From positions 310,001-374,000 of the forward strand of contig NZ_LR215048.1 in assembly GCF_900660745.1 (NCBI RefSeq): 64,000 bases of DNA, given 5' to 3'. This DNA comes from Haploplasma axanthum (GTDB lineage: Bacteria; Bacillota_I; Bacilli_A; Acholeplasmatales; Acholeplasmataceae). Positions 36,688-45,522 of this stretch are shown piece after piece; positions within the stretch are counted from its first letter, which is position 1, and every line of letters begins with the position of its first letter. Made by a program: the position numbers and the translations under genes. Under the pieces are notes generated by a model, which did not search any database, was not told the DNA's origin, and worked only from the letters and a program-made list of their open reading frames with translations.

Positions 36688-36739
36688 ACAATTAAAGATA
36701 TTTAGTAAAGTTTTACTAAAAAAGAAAGAGGGTTAAAAA

Positions 36740-37732
36740 ATGAAAGTTTTAGTATCAGGAGGAATGGGATTTATTGGTTCGCATACTGTGGTTGAATTAA
36801 TAAATAGTGGTCATGAAGCAGTTATTGTTGATAACCTATATAATAGTTTTAAATCAGTATTAACAAGCTTAAAAGAGATTACTGGTAAAGATATACCTTT
36901 TTATGATGTGGATGTTACAAATGAAAAAGAATTAGAAGAAGTGTTTGAAAAAGAAAAAGTTGATGCAGTTATTCACTTTGCTGGATATAAAGCTGTAGGA
37001 GAATCAGTTTCAAAACCTTTAATGTATTATAAGAACAATTTATTAACAACTATTAATCTTGCAGAATTATCACAAAAGTATAATGTAAAACATTTTATTT
37101 TTAGTTCTTCAGCAACAGTTTATGGTGATCAAGAATCACCACTTAAAGAAAGTATGAGACTTGGAGAAACAACAAACCCATATGGTGAAACTAAAAAGAT
37201 GAGTGAAAGAATCTTAACAGATTTTTCAAAAGTTAATCCAGATTTCCACATTGTTTTATTAAGATACTTTAATCCAATTGGAGCACATGAAAGTGGATTA
37301 ATCGGTGAAGTTCCACAAGGAATACCAAATAATTTAATGCCATATATCACACAAGTAGCAAGCGGAAAAAGAGAAAAACTATTTGTTTTTGGCAATGATT
37401 ATGATACTAAAGATGGAACTGGAGTAAGAGATTATATTCATGTTGTTGATTTAGCTAAGGGACATCTTGCAGCACTTACTAAGAGTAAGAGTGGATTATC
37501 AGTATATAATTTAGGAACTGGCGAAGGTGTTTCTGTTCTTGAACTTATTGAAACATTTAAGCGTGTAAATAAAATTGATATTCCATATGAAATAACAACT
37601 AGAAGAGCAGGGGATGTTGCTAGTGTTTATGCTGATGGAACAAAAGCTTTAAAAGAATTAGGATTTAAAACTAAATTAACACTTGAAGATATGGTTAGAG
37701 ATTCTTGGAATTTTGAAAAAAACTTAAAATAA
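36740..37732 (+). CDS. galE: UDP-glucose 4-epimerase
   Basis: A 330-residue SDR that interconverts UDP-Glc and UDP-Gal (possibly the N-acetyl forms). It shows VSGGMGFIGSHTV, HFAGYKAVGESV, SSSATVYGD, the catalytic PYGETKKMSE and the NAxxxR-like RYFNPIGAHESG region. It has its own promoter and terminator, so it is a separate unit that supplies galactose-type donors. Confidence 0.9.
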   Translation: MKVLVSGGMGFIGSHTVVELINSGHEAVIVDNLYNSFKSVLTSLKEITGKDIPFYDVDVTNEKELEEVFEKEKVDAVIHFAGYKAVGESVSKPLMYYKNNLLTTINLAELSQKYNVKHFIFSSSATVYGDQESPLKESMRLGETTNPYGETKKMSERILTDFSKVNPDFHIVLLRYFNPIGAHESGLIGEVPQGIPNNLMPYITQVASGKREKLFVFGNDYDTKDGTGVRDYIHVVDLAKGHLAALTKSKSGLSVYNLGTGEGVSVLELIETFKRVNKIDIPYEITTRRAGDVASVYADGTKALKELGFKTKLTLEDMVRDSWNFEKNLK

Positions 37733-37733
37733 C

Positions 37734-37773
37734 AAAAACAACGACTTTAAATTGAAAAAGTCGTTGTTTTTTT
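37734..37773 (+). terminator. Strong terminator of galE
   Basis: AAAAACAACGACTTT (37734-37748) pairs with AAAGTCGTTGTTTTT (37757-37771): a 15-bp perfect stem with a T run. Confidence 0.85.
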
Positions 37774-37790
37774 AGAATTGTAAAATTAAA

Positions 37791-38189
37791 CTATTTTTTA
37801 TTGGCTGTATAGATTATGCCTTTTTCTAAATTTATTCCTCTTAAGTCAATAATTGGAATCATTATACTACCTCTTGAGTCATCTGTTATGCTATTAATCA
37901 TACTTCTCACAAATGGGAAACTTACTGAGAAGAATAGATGCAATGCTTGCTCATTGTTTATTTTTTCTCTCCATGATTCGTCATTAATTTTAAATTCTCC
38001 TTTGAAGACAAATGATGATACATCTTGGTTTTCAAACTTCAAATCAATAGTAATAAAGATTGTTTCTATCAAATTTTTTTGTGAATGTTTAGCTGAAATT
38101 TTAAAAAATTCGGGTTGTGTATCTTCGTCTCTATTATAATTTACTTTAATTAAATTTATAGCAATTAGATCATATACTGGTGTATTCAT
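37791..38189 (-). CDS. SecB-like chaperone of a toxin-antitoxin-chaperone module
   Basis: A ~132-residue protein. The C-terminal FPFVRSMINSITDDSRGSIMIP, then PIIDLRGIN, matches the SecB signature (YAR-x-I-x-S...-x-L-x-P-I-N/D), and the N-terminal strands fit the SecB-like fold. I start at the ATG at 38189, which follows AAAGGAG; the earlier ATG at 38207 overlaps the antitoxin gene. It is third in an operon after toxin and antitoxin, the arrangement of TAC systems such as Rv1955-1957, where the chaperone protects a labile HigA antitoxin. Confidence 0.65.
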   Translation of the reverse strand: MNTPVYDLIAINLIKVNYNRDEDTQPEFFKISAKHSQKNLIETIFITIDLKFENQDVSSFVFKGEFKINDESWREKINNEQALHLFFSVSFPFVRSMINSITDDSRGSIMIPIIDLRGINLEKGIIYTANKK

Positions 38190-38200
38190 TTTTTTCTCCT

Positions 38201-38623
38201 TTAACATACAAGTTCTTGACTATTGACACAACTTTTTTCTTGTTCAAAATTATGATTGCTTGGAGTATATTCGTAAGTTTCTTTATGTAAAAAAACATTA
38301 GTAATCTTTCTAATTTTTGACACTTTATCTTTTTTAGGGTTTGTAAATTTATAGAATGAGTCAATTACTTTATCATCTTTGTCAATTAAAAATAATAGTC
38401 TTGAGGATGTACCTTTGACTGGATTTTTTCCTTGTTCCCATTTTTCAACTGTTTTGACTGATACTCCTAGCATATCAGCAAAAGATGTTTGAGTCATGTT
38501 TAACTTATTTCTGATAGACTTAACACTATCAGATGTAATTATACTGTCTACATCAATAACTTCAAGTTTTGATGTAGCTTTCTTACGCAATTCATCAAAA
38601 TTGATTTTTTTAGTTTTAGACAT
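38201..38623 (-). CDS. HigA-like antitoxin with C-terminal extension
   Basis: A 140-residue protein with a Cro/XRE helix-turn-helix (SIRNKLNMTQTSFADMLGVS, then VKTVEKWEQGKNP) typical of HigA/MqsA-like antitoxins, followed by LLFLIDKDDKVI. The last ~50 residues (TNVFLHKETYEYTPSNHNF and beyond) form a tail with aromatic residues not needed for DNA binding. In TAC systems such a tail is the chaperone-addiction region. It has an AAAGGAG ribosome site 8 bases before the ATG, overlapping the toxin's end. Confidence 0.75.
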   Translation of the reverse strand: MSKTKKINFDELRKKATSKLEVIDVDSIITSDSVKSIRNKLNMTQTSFADMLGVSVKTVEKWEQGKNPVKGTSSRLLFLIDKDDKVIDSFYKFTNPKKDKVSKIRKITNVFLHKETYEYTPSNHNFEQEKSCVNSQELVC

Positions 38624-38628
38624 TTTTA

Positions 38629-39033
38629 TTATTCTCCTTTATTATCTAAGTATTCACTTAGTAACCTTTCAAGGTTCTTTTCTTCTTTTTTATCCAAATT
38701 TTTCTTTTTAGATTTGGAGTATAAATGTAGTAGAAAAATGATTGCCTCATCTAAATCTACTAAAATAATACATCTATACCCGGATCTTTTTCCTTTGTTT
38801 GAACATTCGTCTGGGATACGGAGCTTACTTATGAAAACATGAGATTTATTCCCTAATAGGATATCTCCATGTTGTTTCTTGTTACAACAAGACAAGATGT
38901 GACTTGAGAGTTTTTTTTGGTTATTTGCATTACAAGTAGAAAAATATTTAATATCTGAATCGATATTAAATATGTAGTTATCAAAGATTTCGGTTAATGT
39001 TGAAGTATCTTCAATTAGAACTAATTCAGCCAA
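38629..39033 (-). CDS. RelE/HigB-superfamily toxin
   Basis: A 134-residue protein. The second half (SKLRIPDECSNKGKRSGYRCIILVD, then IFLLHLYSKSKKK) follows the HigB/RelE-like mRNA interferase pattern of K-R...GK-xGGYR, a central strand and a basic helix. It starts at TTG 39033 with GAGAGGAAA upstream. It is first in the operon, before the antitoxin, as in HigBA modules. It should cleave mRNA at the ribosome. Confidence 0.7.
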   Translation of the reverse strand: MAELVLIEDTSTLTEIFDNYIFNIDSDIKYFSTCNANNQKKLSSHILSCCNKKQHGDILLGNKSHVFISKLRIPDECSNKGKRSGYRCIILVDLDEAIIFLLHLYSKSKKKNLDKKEEKNLERLLSEYLDNKGE

Positions 39034-39050
39034 GTAAATTTCCTCTCTTT

Positions 39051-39067
39051 ACCCTATTAAATAGGGT
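39051..39067. promoter_or_regulatory. Operator palindrome of the TAC operon
   Basis: ACCCTATTAAATAGGGT is a near-perfect 17-bp dyad between the -10 box and the toxin start, where an HTH antitoxin would repress. Confidence 0.7.
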
Positions 39068-39074
39068 TGAAAAT

Positions 39075-39103
39075 ATTATAACATCTATTCTTACTCTTGT
39101 CAA
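39075..39103 (-). promoter_or_regulatory. Promoter of the TAC operon
   Basis: On the minus strand: TTGACA (39103-39098), a 17-base spacer, TATAAT (39080-39075). Both boxes are perfect consensus. Confidence 0.85.
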
Positions 39104-39171
39104 CATATTTTGTTTTGCACATAGAATATGTGGTTATCTTATGATAATCATTTTAATGTCAATCTATATTA

Positions 39172-40380
39172 TTAAGTTAGTTTTTTATAGTTTTCTTCAA
39201 TTATTCTAATGATATTATTAATTTCTTTTGATTCACTTAAGAGATTTTCTTTTAATTGAATCTCTTTTGCATTGTTAATAATATATTTGAAATCTTTCAC
39301 AATTTTTTTAAGTAGTTTAGGACCATTTAATCCCCAACTTGTTAATTCTTTTTCGATATCTTGTTTATTTATTTTATCAAAATCATACTTTTTATTTATT
39401 GACATTGCCATATTGTGAGATAGTTCCTCATATATTCTCGTAGAGACTAAATCATAGAATGGAGATAGTTTATATGAATTATTAATATGCAGCAAAGATA
39501 AATTTTTCCCATGATAGTCACAATTACCAATTAAATAGTTATAAACAGATATTTTAGCTAATAAAATTAAATCTAGCGGAGAAGAAGAATAACTTTTAAG
39601 AGCATCTACGATCTTAATAAAACTTGGACCACCTTCCTCTTGGTATTTATTTGTTGGCTTAACTGATAATATTTGACAAAAATCTTCTTGGTGTATTCGT
39701 TTGATATCCGCATTATTCTTTATACGATCAAATCTTTCTATTAACAAATATAAATAGTTCGTACTTTTTTTTATTTCCATAGATGAAACATTAATCCCTA
39801 AAGACTTTGCTAATTCAGTACAAAAAAACTCATTAAGTAAAATATTAGGAGCAATTGGATTAATGAATTTTATTATATGAGTTGATGGAAATTTGAAATT
39901 TGGAATGTAATAAATATCATCTCGTAAAATTAAAGTTGTCTTATTTTGTGCCCCTGCTAAGGATAAACGCATACCTTTTTGATAATAAGGAACTCCATTA
40001 TCGTATTTATGTAATAATGAATGAAAATCATCGGTAGATAATTCTTTCGGATATGGAAACTCTTTAGATTCAATGTTTTTATTTGAAAGATGAATTGCTC
40101 CTGCACAATCTTCACCAATTATATTTAATAAAGAAAAAGGATTTTTTTCTGAAACAAGATACACAGAAGCGATTGTCTTTATAATATCTCCCTCGGGTAG
40201 TAAGTTTTCAAAGAAAGGAGTAACAATATTCTTATTATATGTTTTGTTTTCTATTGGCATTGATAATGAAATAGGTGTGCTAACATCATCTGAATAAGTA
40301 AACGATAAACTTTTTCCATTCGTTTCAGTAAGTGTTCCAACGTGTTTTAAATTTAAATATACTTCTAGTGTTCTAGTCAT
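39172..40380 (-). CDS. hipA: HipA-type serine/threonine kinase toxin
   Basis: A 402-residue HipA. It has the N-terminal strand region ending in FFENLLPEGD, the regulatory loop LSLAGAQNKTTL (the Ser is autophosphorylated in E. coli HipA), the catalytic NCDYHGKNLSLLH and the metal-binding SPFYDLVST. HipA phosphorylates glutamyl-tRNA synthetase in E. coli and stops growth. It overlaps hipB by 8 bases. Slightly shorter than E. coli HipA (~440) but all key motifs are present, so it may be active. Confidence 0.9.
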   Translation of the reverse strand: MTRTLEVYLNLKHVGTLTETNGKSLSFTYSDDVSTPISLSMPIENKTYNKNIVTPFFENLLPEGDIIKTIASVYLVSEKNPFSLLNIIGEDCAGAIHLSNKNIESKEFPYPKELSTDDFHSLLHKYDNGVPYYQKGMRLSLAGAQNKTTLILRDDIYYIPNFKFPSTHIIKFINPIAPNILLNEFFCTELAKSLGINVSSMEIKKSTNYLYLLIERFDRIKNNADIKRIHQEDFCQILSVKPTNKYQEEGGPSFIKIVDALKSYSSSPLDLILLAKISVYNYLIGNCDYHGKNLSLLHINNSYKLSPFYDLVSTRIYEELSHNMAMSINKKYDFDKINKQDIEKELTSWGLNGPKLLKKIVKDFKYIINNAKEIQLKENLLSESKEINNIIRIIEENYKKLT

Positions 40381-40576
40381 TATCAGTTACCTCAATCTTT
40401 AATTTTAATACAGAAAGAACACTTAGAACTTTTTCTAATTGAAGAGTAGGTTTACCTTTTTCTAAGTCAATTATAAACCTTGTTCCAGTGTTTGAAAGTA
40501 ATGCAAGGTATTCTTGAGTAAGGTTTAATTCTTTTCTTTTTCTTTTTATAATAAGCCCAATATCTTTTGAATTCAT
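40373..40576 (-). CDS. hipB: HipB-type antitoxin/repressor
   Basis: A 67-residue helix-turn-helix protein (IGLIIKRKRKELNLTQEYLALLS, then TGTRFIIDLEKGKPTLQLE). I use the ATG at 40576, which follows a GAGGAGG ribosome site; the longer frame to 40636 would run through the promoter. The ribosome site itself sits in one of three operator repeats. Confidence 0.85.
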   Translation of the reverse strand: MNSKDIGLIIKRKRKELNLTQEYLALLSNTGTRFIIDLEKGKPTLQLEKVLSVLSVLKLKIEVTDND

Positions 40577-40580
40577 AAAT

Positions 40581-40716
40581 ATTCCTCCTCGGTAATAATT
40601 TACATTAATTATAGCATTTAAATCAAAAAAAGGCAATTTTATTCCTCCTCGGTAATAATTTAAAAAAATTGTTTGAAAAAGTTTGTATTAATTGTTAAAT
40701 ATTCCCTTTCGGTAAT
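40581..40716. promoter_or_regulatory. Three operator-like repeats spaced exactly 60 bp apart
   Basis: ATTCCTCCTCGGTAAT begins at 40581 and 40641, and a variant ATTCCCTTTCGGTAAT begins at 40701. The first covers the hipB ribosome site, the second lies just upstream of the -35 box, the third farther upstream. They are probably HipB binding sites. Confidence 0.75.
40608..40636 (-). promoter_or_regulatory. Promoter of hipBA
   Basis: On the minus strand: TTGCCT (40636-40631), a 17-base spacer, TATAAT (40613-40608), between two operator repeats. Confidence 0.75.
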
Positions 40717-40830
40717 GTCTTTTTATTAATACTAAGTCTATATGACTTTATAAGGCTAAATAAACTAAGATAATGCTTTTGTTATGCCATTATGTATATA
40801 CAATTTTTTTGAAAAAATGCAAAAAAAATA

Positions 40831-40860
40831 TTGACAACAAAAATATATTTGGTGTAAAAT
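40831..40860 (+). promoter_or_regulatory. Promoter of glnA
   Basis: TTGACA (40831-40836), 18-base spacer, TAAAAT (40855-40860), 26 bases before the ATG. I do not see a convincing GlnR box. Confidence 0.7.
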
Positions 40861-40886
40861 CTTTCCATTGAAAAGGGGGAACACCA

Positions 40887-42221
40887 ATGAAACACACTAA
40901 AGAAACAGTTTTAAAATCAATTGAAGAGAATAACGTTAAGTTTATTAGATTACAGTTTACAGATATGCTAGGTGTAGTAAAGAATGTTGAAGTTCCAGTG
41001 TCAAAAATCGACAAAGTATTAAACAATGAAGTTATGTTTGACGGATCAAGTATTGATGGATTTGTAAGAATTCAGGAAGCAGATATGTATCTTTATCCAG
41101 ACTTAAATACATGGTTAATAATGTCATGGGAAAATATTAAGGTTGGAACAGTAGCAAGATTAATATGTAATGTCTATAAACCTGATGGCACTCCTTTTGA
41201 AGGTGATCCAAGATTCATTTTAAAGAAACAATTAAATGAAATGGAAAAGCTAGGCTTTACAGCATTTAATACTGGTGTTGAACCTGAATTTTTCTTATTC
41301 AAATTAGACGAAAACAAGAAACCAACACTAACATTAACGGATACTGGTGGGTATTTTGATTTATCACCAATTGATGCATCAGAAGATGTTAGACGAGATA
41401 TTGTCTTAGAATTACAACGTCTAGGTTTTATTGTTGAAGCTTCTCATCATGAAGTTGCTTATGGGCAACATGAAATCAATTTTCAATTTGATAATGCGTT
41501 AGAAGCATGCGATAATATTCAAACATTTAAAATGGTTGTTAAAAATATCGCGAGAAAACATAATTATCATGCAACTTTCATGCCAAAACCTGTTGCAGGT
41601 ATTAATGGTAGTGGAATGCATACTAACTGTTCGCTTCAAACAAATGATAATACTAATGCATTTTATGATAAAAATCATCCAGATGGATTAAGTGAAGTTG
41701 CATATCAGTTTATTGCTGGGGTTTTGAAACATGCTAATGAGTTTTGTTTGGTAACTAATCCAATTGTTAATTCGTATAAAAGATTAGTTCCAGGATATGA
41801 AGCACCATGTTATGTATCATGGAGTAAAGCAAATCGATCAACAATGATTAGAATTCCAGCGACTCGTGGAAAAGGAACGAGAGTTGAAGTTAGATCTGTA
41901 GATCCATCAGCAAACCCTTATTTAGCAATGGCAGTTATTTTAGCTGCTGGACTAGAAGGAATAAAAAATAGATTAACAACAGTTCCTGTTGAAATAAATC
42001 TATTCTCACTTTCTGATTCAGAAAGAAAAGCGTTGGGAATAAAAAATCTTCCTGAGAATTTAAGTGAAGCTATTAATGTATATGAGACTAGTATATTTGT
42101 TGAAAACATCTTAGGAAAGCACTTATATAATAAATTGTTAGGTGCAAAGAAAAAAGAATGGAACTCATATAGAACGGCTGTTTCTAAGTGGGAAATAGAC
42201 GAATATTTGGATGTTATATAG
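40887..42221 (+). CDS. glnA: Glutamine synthetase, type I
   Basis: A 444-residue GSI-alpha enzyme (the Bacillota form, without the adenylylation insert) that makes glutamine from glutamate, ammonia and ATP. Motifs: [44 protein letters not shown], the ATP-binding [27 protein letters not shown] and [13 protein letters not shown]. It has its own promoter, a GGGGGA ribosome site and a terminator. Confidence 0.95.
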   Translation: MKHTKETVLKSIEENNVKFIRLQFTDMLGVVKNVEVPVSKIDKVLNNEVMFDGSSIDGFVRIQEADMYLYPDLNTWLIMSWENIKVGTVARLICNVYKPDGTPFEGDPRFILKKQLNEMEKLGFTAFNTGVEPEFFLFKLDENKKPTLTLTDTGGYFDLSPIDASEDVRRDIVLELQRLGFIVEASHHEVAYGQHEINFQFDNALEACDNIQTFKMVVKNIARKHNYHATFMPKPVAGINGSGMHTNCSLQTNDNTNAFYDKNHPDGLSEVAYQFIAGVLKHANEFCLVTNPIVNSYKRLVPGYEAPCYVSWSKANRSTMIRIPATRGKGTRVEVRSVDPSANPYLAMAVILAAGLEGIKNRLTTVPVEINLFSLSDSERKALGIKNLPENLSEAINVYETSIFVENILGKHLYNKLLGAKKKEWNSYRTAVSKWEIDEYLDVI

Positions 42222-42234
42222 TATTTAATAGTTG

Positions 42235-42262
42235 AAAGGGTAGTTTATACTATCCTTTTTTA
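42235..42262 (+). terminator. Terminator of glnA
   Basis: AAAGGGTAGT (42235-42244) pairs with ACTATCCTTT (42249-42258) with one G-U pair, then Ts. Confidence 0.75.
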
Positions 42263-42295
42263 ATGTTAAAATTTAGAATTGTAAACTTTCAAATG

Positions 42296-42335
42296 TTGAC
42301 AAATAGTTGACAAAATGTATCGAAACTACTACAAT
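42296..42335 (+). promoter_or_regulatory. Promoter of the DUF368-capD operon, with doubled TTGACA
   Basis: TTGACA (42307-42312), 17-base spacer, TACAAT (42330-42335). A second GTTGACAAA lies exactly 11 bases upstream (TTGACA at 42296). Confidence 0.7.
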
Positions 42336-42375
42336 AAGTGTATGTAAAAAATATATCTGTAAGGATAAAGTTAAA

Positions 42376-43284
42376 ATGAAAATATTTTTAAAAGTTTTAA
42401 AGGGAATTTTAGTAGGATTAGGGAGTATTCTTCCGGGATTAAGTGGTGGAATGATTGCTGCTTCATTTAATATATATAAAGATTTGATTGAAGCACTAAA
42501 TGGATTCATAAAAAAACCGATTAAATCGGTATTAAGTATTTGGGAATATTTGGTTGGGATATTTATTGGTGTTGCAGTTGGCTTCATTTTAATAGCAACC
42601 GTTTTAAAATTATTTCCAATTCCAATAACGATGCTTTTTGTAGGATTAATTATTGGTGGAATACCTGAAATATATAATGGAATTAAAAATAAAGAAAAAA
42701 AATGGTATCATTATCTTGTAATGGTTGTAATGATGGTAATAATGATTGTTTTATTGACATTAAAACCTGCTGATATGGTATCAATAGGAGCCCCAAAGAT
42801 TTATTTTGTATATATCTTAATTGGAGTTTTAACAGCACTAACTTTAATTATTCCAGGACTCTCTGGGACGATGATATTGATGGCATTAGGATTTTACACC
42901 TATATGACAACTACAGTTGCTGATTTTATTAAGTATGTTATTACATTGGATATTAGTAATGCGTTAAGTAATTTATCCGCTGTAGCAATAATGGCATTAA
43001 GTGGTTTTATAGCACTTATTATTTTTTCAAAATTATTACACTATGTTTTGAAGAAGTATGAATTGGTATTTAATATGGCGATTTTTGGAATATTATTAGT
43101 TTCACCTATTAATATTATTTGGACATTACAAATAGAAGATGAAGGTATTTTTACTAATCTATCTGTTTGGACTTATGTTTTTAGTATATTATCATTAATC
43201 GTAGGGGTTATTGGTGCATATAAGATGTTTAAACTTGGTAAAAAGGTGGAGGAAGAAAATGAAATCGAAAAGACTTTTGAGTAA
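42376..43284 (+). CDS. DUF368 polyprenyl-phosphate transporter (PopT family)
   Basis: A ~302-residue membrane protein with two inverted halves, each opening with the family signature (SILPGLSGGMIAASFNIY near residue 20 and IIPGLSGTMILMALGFY near residue 165) and about eight helices. DUF368 proteins were shown to bring undecaprenyl phosphate back to the cytoplasmic face. I start at ATG 42376 after AAGGAT, not at the upstream ATG that overlaps the promoter. It overlaps the CapD-like gene by 26 bases, tying carrier recycling to capsule synthesis. Confidence 0.85.
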   Translation: MKIFLKVLKGILVGLGSILPGLSGGMIAASFNIYKDLIEALNGFIKKPIKSVLSIWEYLVGIFIGVAVGFILIATVLKLFPIPITMLFVGLIIGGIPEIYNGIKNKEKKWYHYLVMVVMMVIMIVLLTLKPADMVSIGAPKIYFVYILIGVLTALTLIIPGLSGTMILMALGFYTYMTTTVADFIKYVITLDISNALSNLSAVAIMALSGFIALIIFSKLLHYVLKKYELVFNMAIFGILLVSPINIIWTLQIEDEGIFTNLSVWTYVFSILSLIVGVIGAYKMFKLGKKVEEENEIEKTFE

Positions 43285-45127
43285 CCTTGTATATGTAATG
43301 CTAGATGCAATAAGCATTACACTTTCATATTTAATATCGATTTTTATTGTAAATGTATTGGGGATTAAATTTAACTTTGTAGGATTACCATATGTTCTTG
43401 TTTTAGTGATATTCTTGAAGATCGTTTTATTTTATATAATAGGAATATATCATATTATTTTAGAACATTTAAACTTTAAAGGGGTTTCTAGGATTGTCGT
43501 TGTTACAGTTGCAACTAATATTTTAATTGTTATTATGTTATTGATTCCAGGGGTTCCTAAATTTATGCCTAAATCAATGTACATATTTATAACAACATTT
43601 GAAGTTTTGACATTAATTGGTTATCGATTATTATATAGATTGTCAATCTATTTAAGCACAAGTTCAAAGAAGAGTGTTGCCACATCTAAGAAAACTCTTA
43701 TTCTGGGTGCTGGATCTGCAGGAGAATTAGCATTAAAAGAAATTGAGCAAAATAAGAATTTGAATAATTATGTGGTAGGATTTTTAGATGATGATGATAA
43801 TAAAATCGGCAAAAGAATTTCAAACAAAAGAGTTATTTCATCAATTAAAGACATTGATAAGATTATTGAACAGTATGAAATTGAAGAAGTTATAATGGCA
43901 ATAAATAATTATCCAAAAGAAAATATTAATAAACTACTTAACAGTTTAAATAAATTTGAACATATTCAGATGAAACGTATATCACTTGTTGATGGAATAA
44001 GTGATGATGAAAATCAAGTTTTAAGAATTGTGGATATTAAAGTTGAAGATTTATTAGACAGAAATGAGATTAAGTTAGCAACTAATGATATTTCAAATTT
44101 CATTGAAGGCGAAACAGTTTTAGTTACTGGTGGTGGTGGATCAATTGGTAGCGAACTTTGTCGTCAAATATTTGATTTTAAACCAAAAAAACTTATTATA
44201 TTTGATATATATGAAAATAATGCATATGATATTCAAATGGAACTTGAAAGAAAAAAATTTAAGGACCATTCAATTAAAGTTGAAATAAAAGCATTAATTG
44301 GTAGTGTATATAATATGAAAAGACTTGAAGATGTTTTTATTGAACATAAACCAACGATTGTTTTTCATGCTGCAGCATATAAACACGTTCCTTTAATGGA
44401 AGAAAGCCCAGTGGAAGCAATCAGAACTAACGTTATTGGAACTAATAATACTGCAACACTTGCTAATAAATATGGGATTAAAAAAATGGTTTTAGTCTCA
44501 AGTGATAAAGCTGTAAGACCAACTAACGTTATGGGGGCAACAAAGCGTTTTGCTGAAATGATAATTACTCACCATAACTATATTGGACCAACTAAGTTTT
44601 CTGCTGTTCGTTTTGGAAATGTTTTAGGTTCTAATGGTAGTGTTATTCCATTATTTAAAAAGCAATTAGAAGATGGTGGACCACTAACTGTAACTCACAA
44701 AGATATTACAAGATTTTTTATGACAATACCTGAGGCAGTTGGATTAATTCTTCAAAGTGCTGTCTATGCTGATGGTGGAGAAATATTTATATTAGATATG
44801 GGAGAACCTGTAAAAATTTATGATTTAGCTAATAAAATGATAAGACTTGCAGGACTTAGACCAAATGTCGATGTAAATATTGAGATAGTTGGACTTAGAC
44901 CTGGTGAAAAACTATATGAAGAACTTTTAGTTGACCACAGCGCAGATAAACATTTAAAAACTAATCATAGTAGAATTTTTATTGAGAAACAAAAAGATGT
45001 TCAAGATAAAGAATTAGATTTAAGCTATATTACTGATCATTTTGAAGAGTTTGATAGTTGCCATGTAAAGAGGATGTTGGCACATGTGATAACTACTTAT
45101 CAAATTGATGGAGATAAAGAAAACTAA
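43259..45127 (+). CDS. capD: Membrane-bound UDP-GlcNAc 4,6-dehydratase (CapD/PglF type)
   Basis: A ~622-residue protein with four N-terminal helices, a first Rossmann domain (LILGAGSAGELALKEI) and a C-terminal SDR domain (VLVTGGGGSIGSELCRQIF, HAAAYKHVPLMEESP, VSSDKAVRPTNVMGATK, RFGNVLGSNGSVIP). It makes the 4-keto-6-deoxy intermediate for UDP-D-FucNAc/QuiNAc or bacillosamine-type sugars. The capsule operon at 20.7-33.7 kb has a CapN-like reductase but no CapD, so this distant gene probably fills the gap. Start is ATG 43259 after GGAGGAAG. Confidence 0.85.
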   Translation: MKSKRLLSNLVYVMLDAISITLSYLISIFIVNVLGIKFNFVGLPYVLVLVIFLKIVLFYIIGIYHIILEHLNFKGVSRIVVVTVATNILIVIMLLIPGVPKFMPKSMYIFITTFEVLTLIGYRLLYRLSIYLSTSSKKSVATSKKTLILGAGSAGELALKEIEQNKNLNNYVVGFLDDDDNKIGKRISNKRVISSIKDIDKIIEQYEIEEVIMAINNYPKENINKLLNSLNKFEHIQMKRISLVDGISDDENQVLRIVDIKVEDLLDRNEIKLATNDISNFIEGETVLVTGGGGSIGSELCRQIFDFKPKKLIIFDIYENNAYDIQMELERKKFKDHSIKVEIKALIGSVYNMKRLEDVFIEHKPTIVFHAAAYKHVPLMEESPVEAIRTNVIGTNNTATLANKYGIKKMVLVSSDKAVRPTNVMGATKRFAEMIITHHNYIGPTKFSAVRFGNVLGSNGSVIPLFKKQLEDGGPLTVTHKDITRFFMTIPEAVGLILQSAVYADGGEIFILDMGEPVKIYDLANKMIRLAGLRPNVDVNIEIVGLRPGEKLYEELLVDHSADKHLKTNHSRIFIEKQKDVQDKELDLSYITDHFEEFDSCHVKRMLAHVITTYQIDGDKEN

Positions 45128-45152
45128 GTTTTAATAAATACATATTTAATTT

Positions 45153-45175
45153 GAGTGCTTTTGCACTCTTTTTTT
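45153..45175 (+). terminator. Terminator of the DUF368-capD operon
   Basis: GAGTGC-TTTT-GCACTC (45153-45168) followed by a run of Ts to 45175. Confidence 0.85.
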
Positions 45176-45276
45176 ACTTCTAATTAATAAATATCAATAA
45201 TAAGTTGAAAAAAAACGGAAATTATGCAATAATTGTTATGTTCTATAAACGAACAAAAGTTAAGGAGCATGATTAA

Positions 45277-45522
45277 ATGGACAATAAAAATAAAAAATAC
45301 ATTAAAATTTGGGGAGAACATATTGATCTTTTAAGATTTATTATTGGAGTTATAATATCAGTAGTTTTATTAGTTATTGCAGTGCTTATTTCACCAAAAG
45401 AAGGGCAGACTAAACTAGTTTATGGACTAATTGCTGTTCTAATAGGCTTTATTATAAACATTGTTTTTATTAAACCAAAAAGAAATATTAAAATTGTTGA
45501 GGGAAAAACAGATGACAATTGA
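45277..45522 (+). CDS. Small two-helix membrane protein, unrecognised
   Basis: An 81-residue protein with two hydrophobic segments (about residues 20-38 and 47-66) and charged ends. Its stop overlaps the start of the TctA-like permease, and it has an AAGGAG ribosome site. The position suggests the small-subunit role of TctB in tripartite carriers, although it is only half the usual TctB length and shares no clear motif. Confidence 0.6.
   Translation: MDNKNKKYIKIWGEHIDLLRFIIGVIISVVLLVIAVLISPKEGQTKLVYGLIAVLIGFIINIVFIKPKRNIKIVEGKTDDN

Noticed and set aside
40581-40716. Three regularly spaced repeats as a CRISPR array
   Set aside because: Units are short, the third is degenerate, the spacers hold the hipBA promoter and there are no cas genes. 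Operators explain them better.
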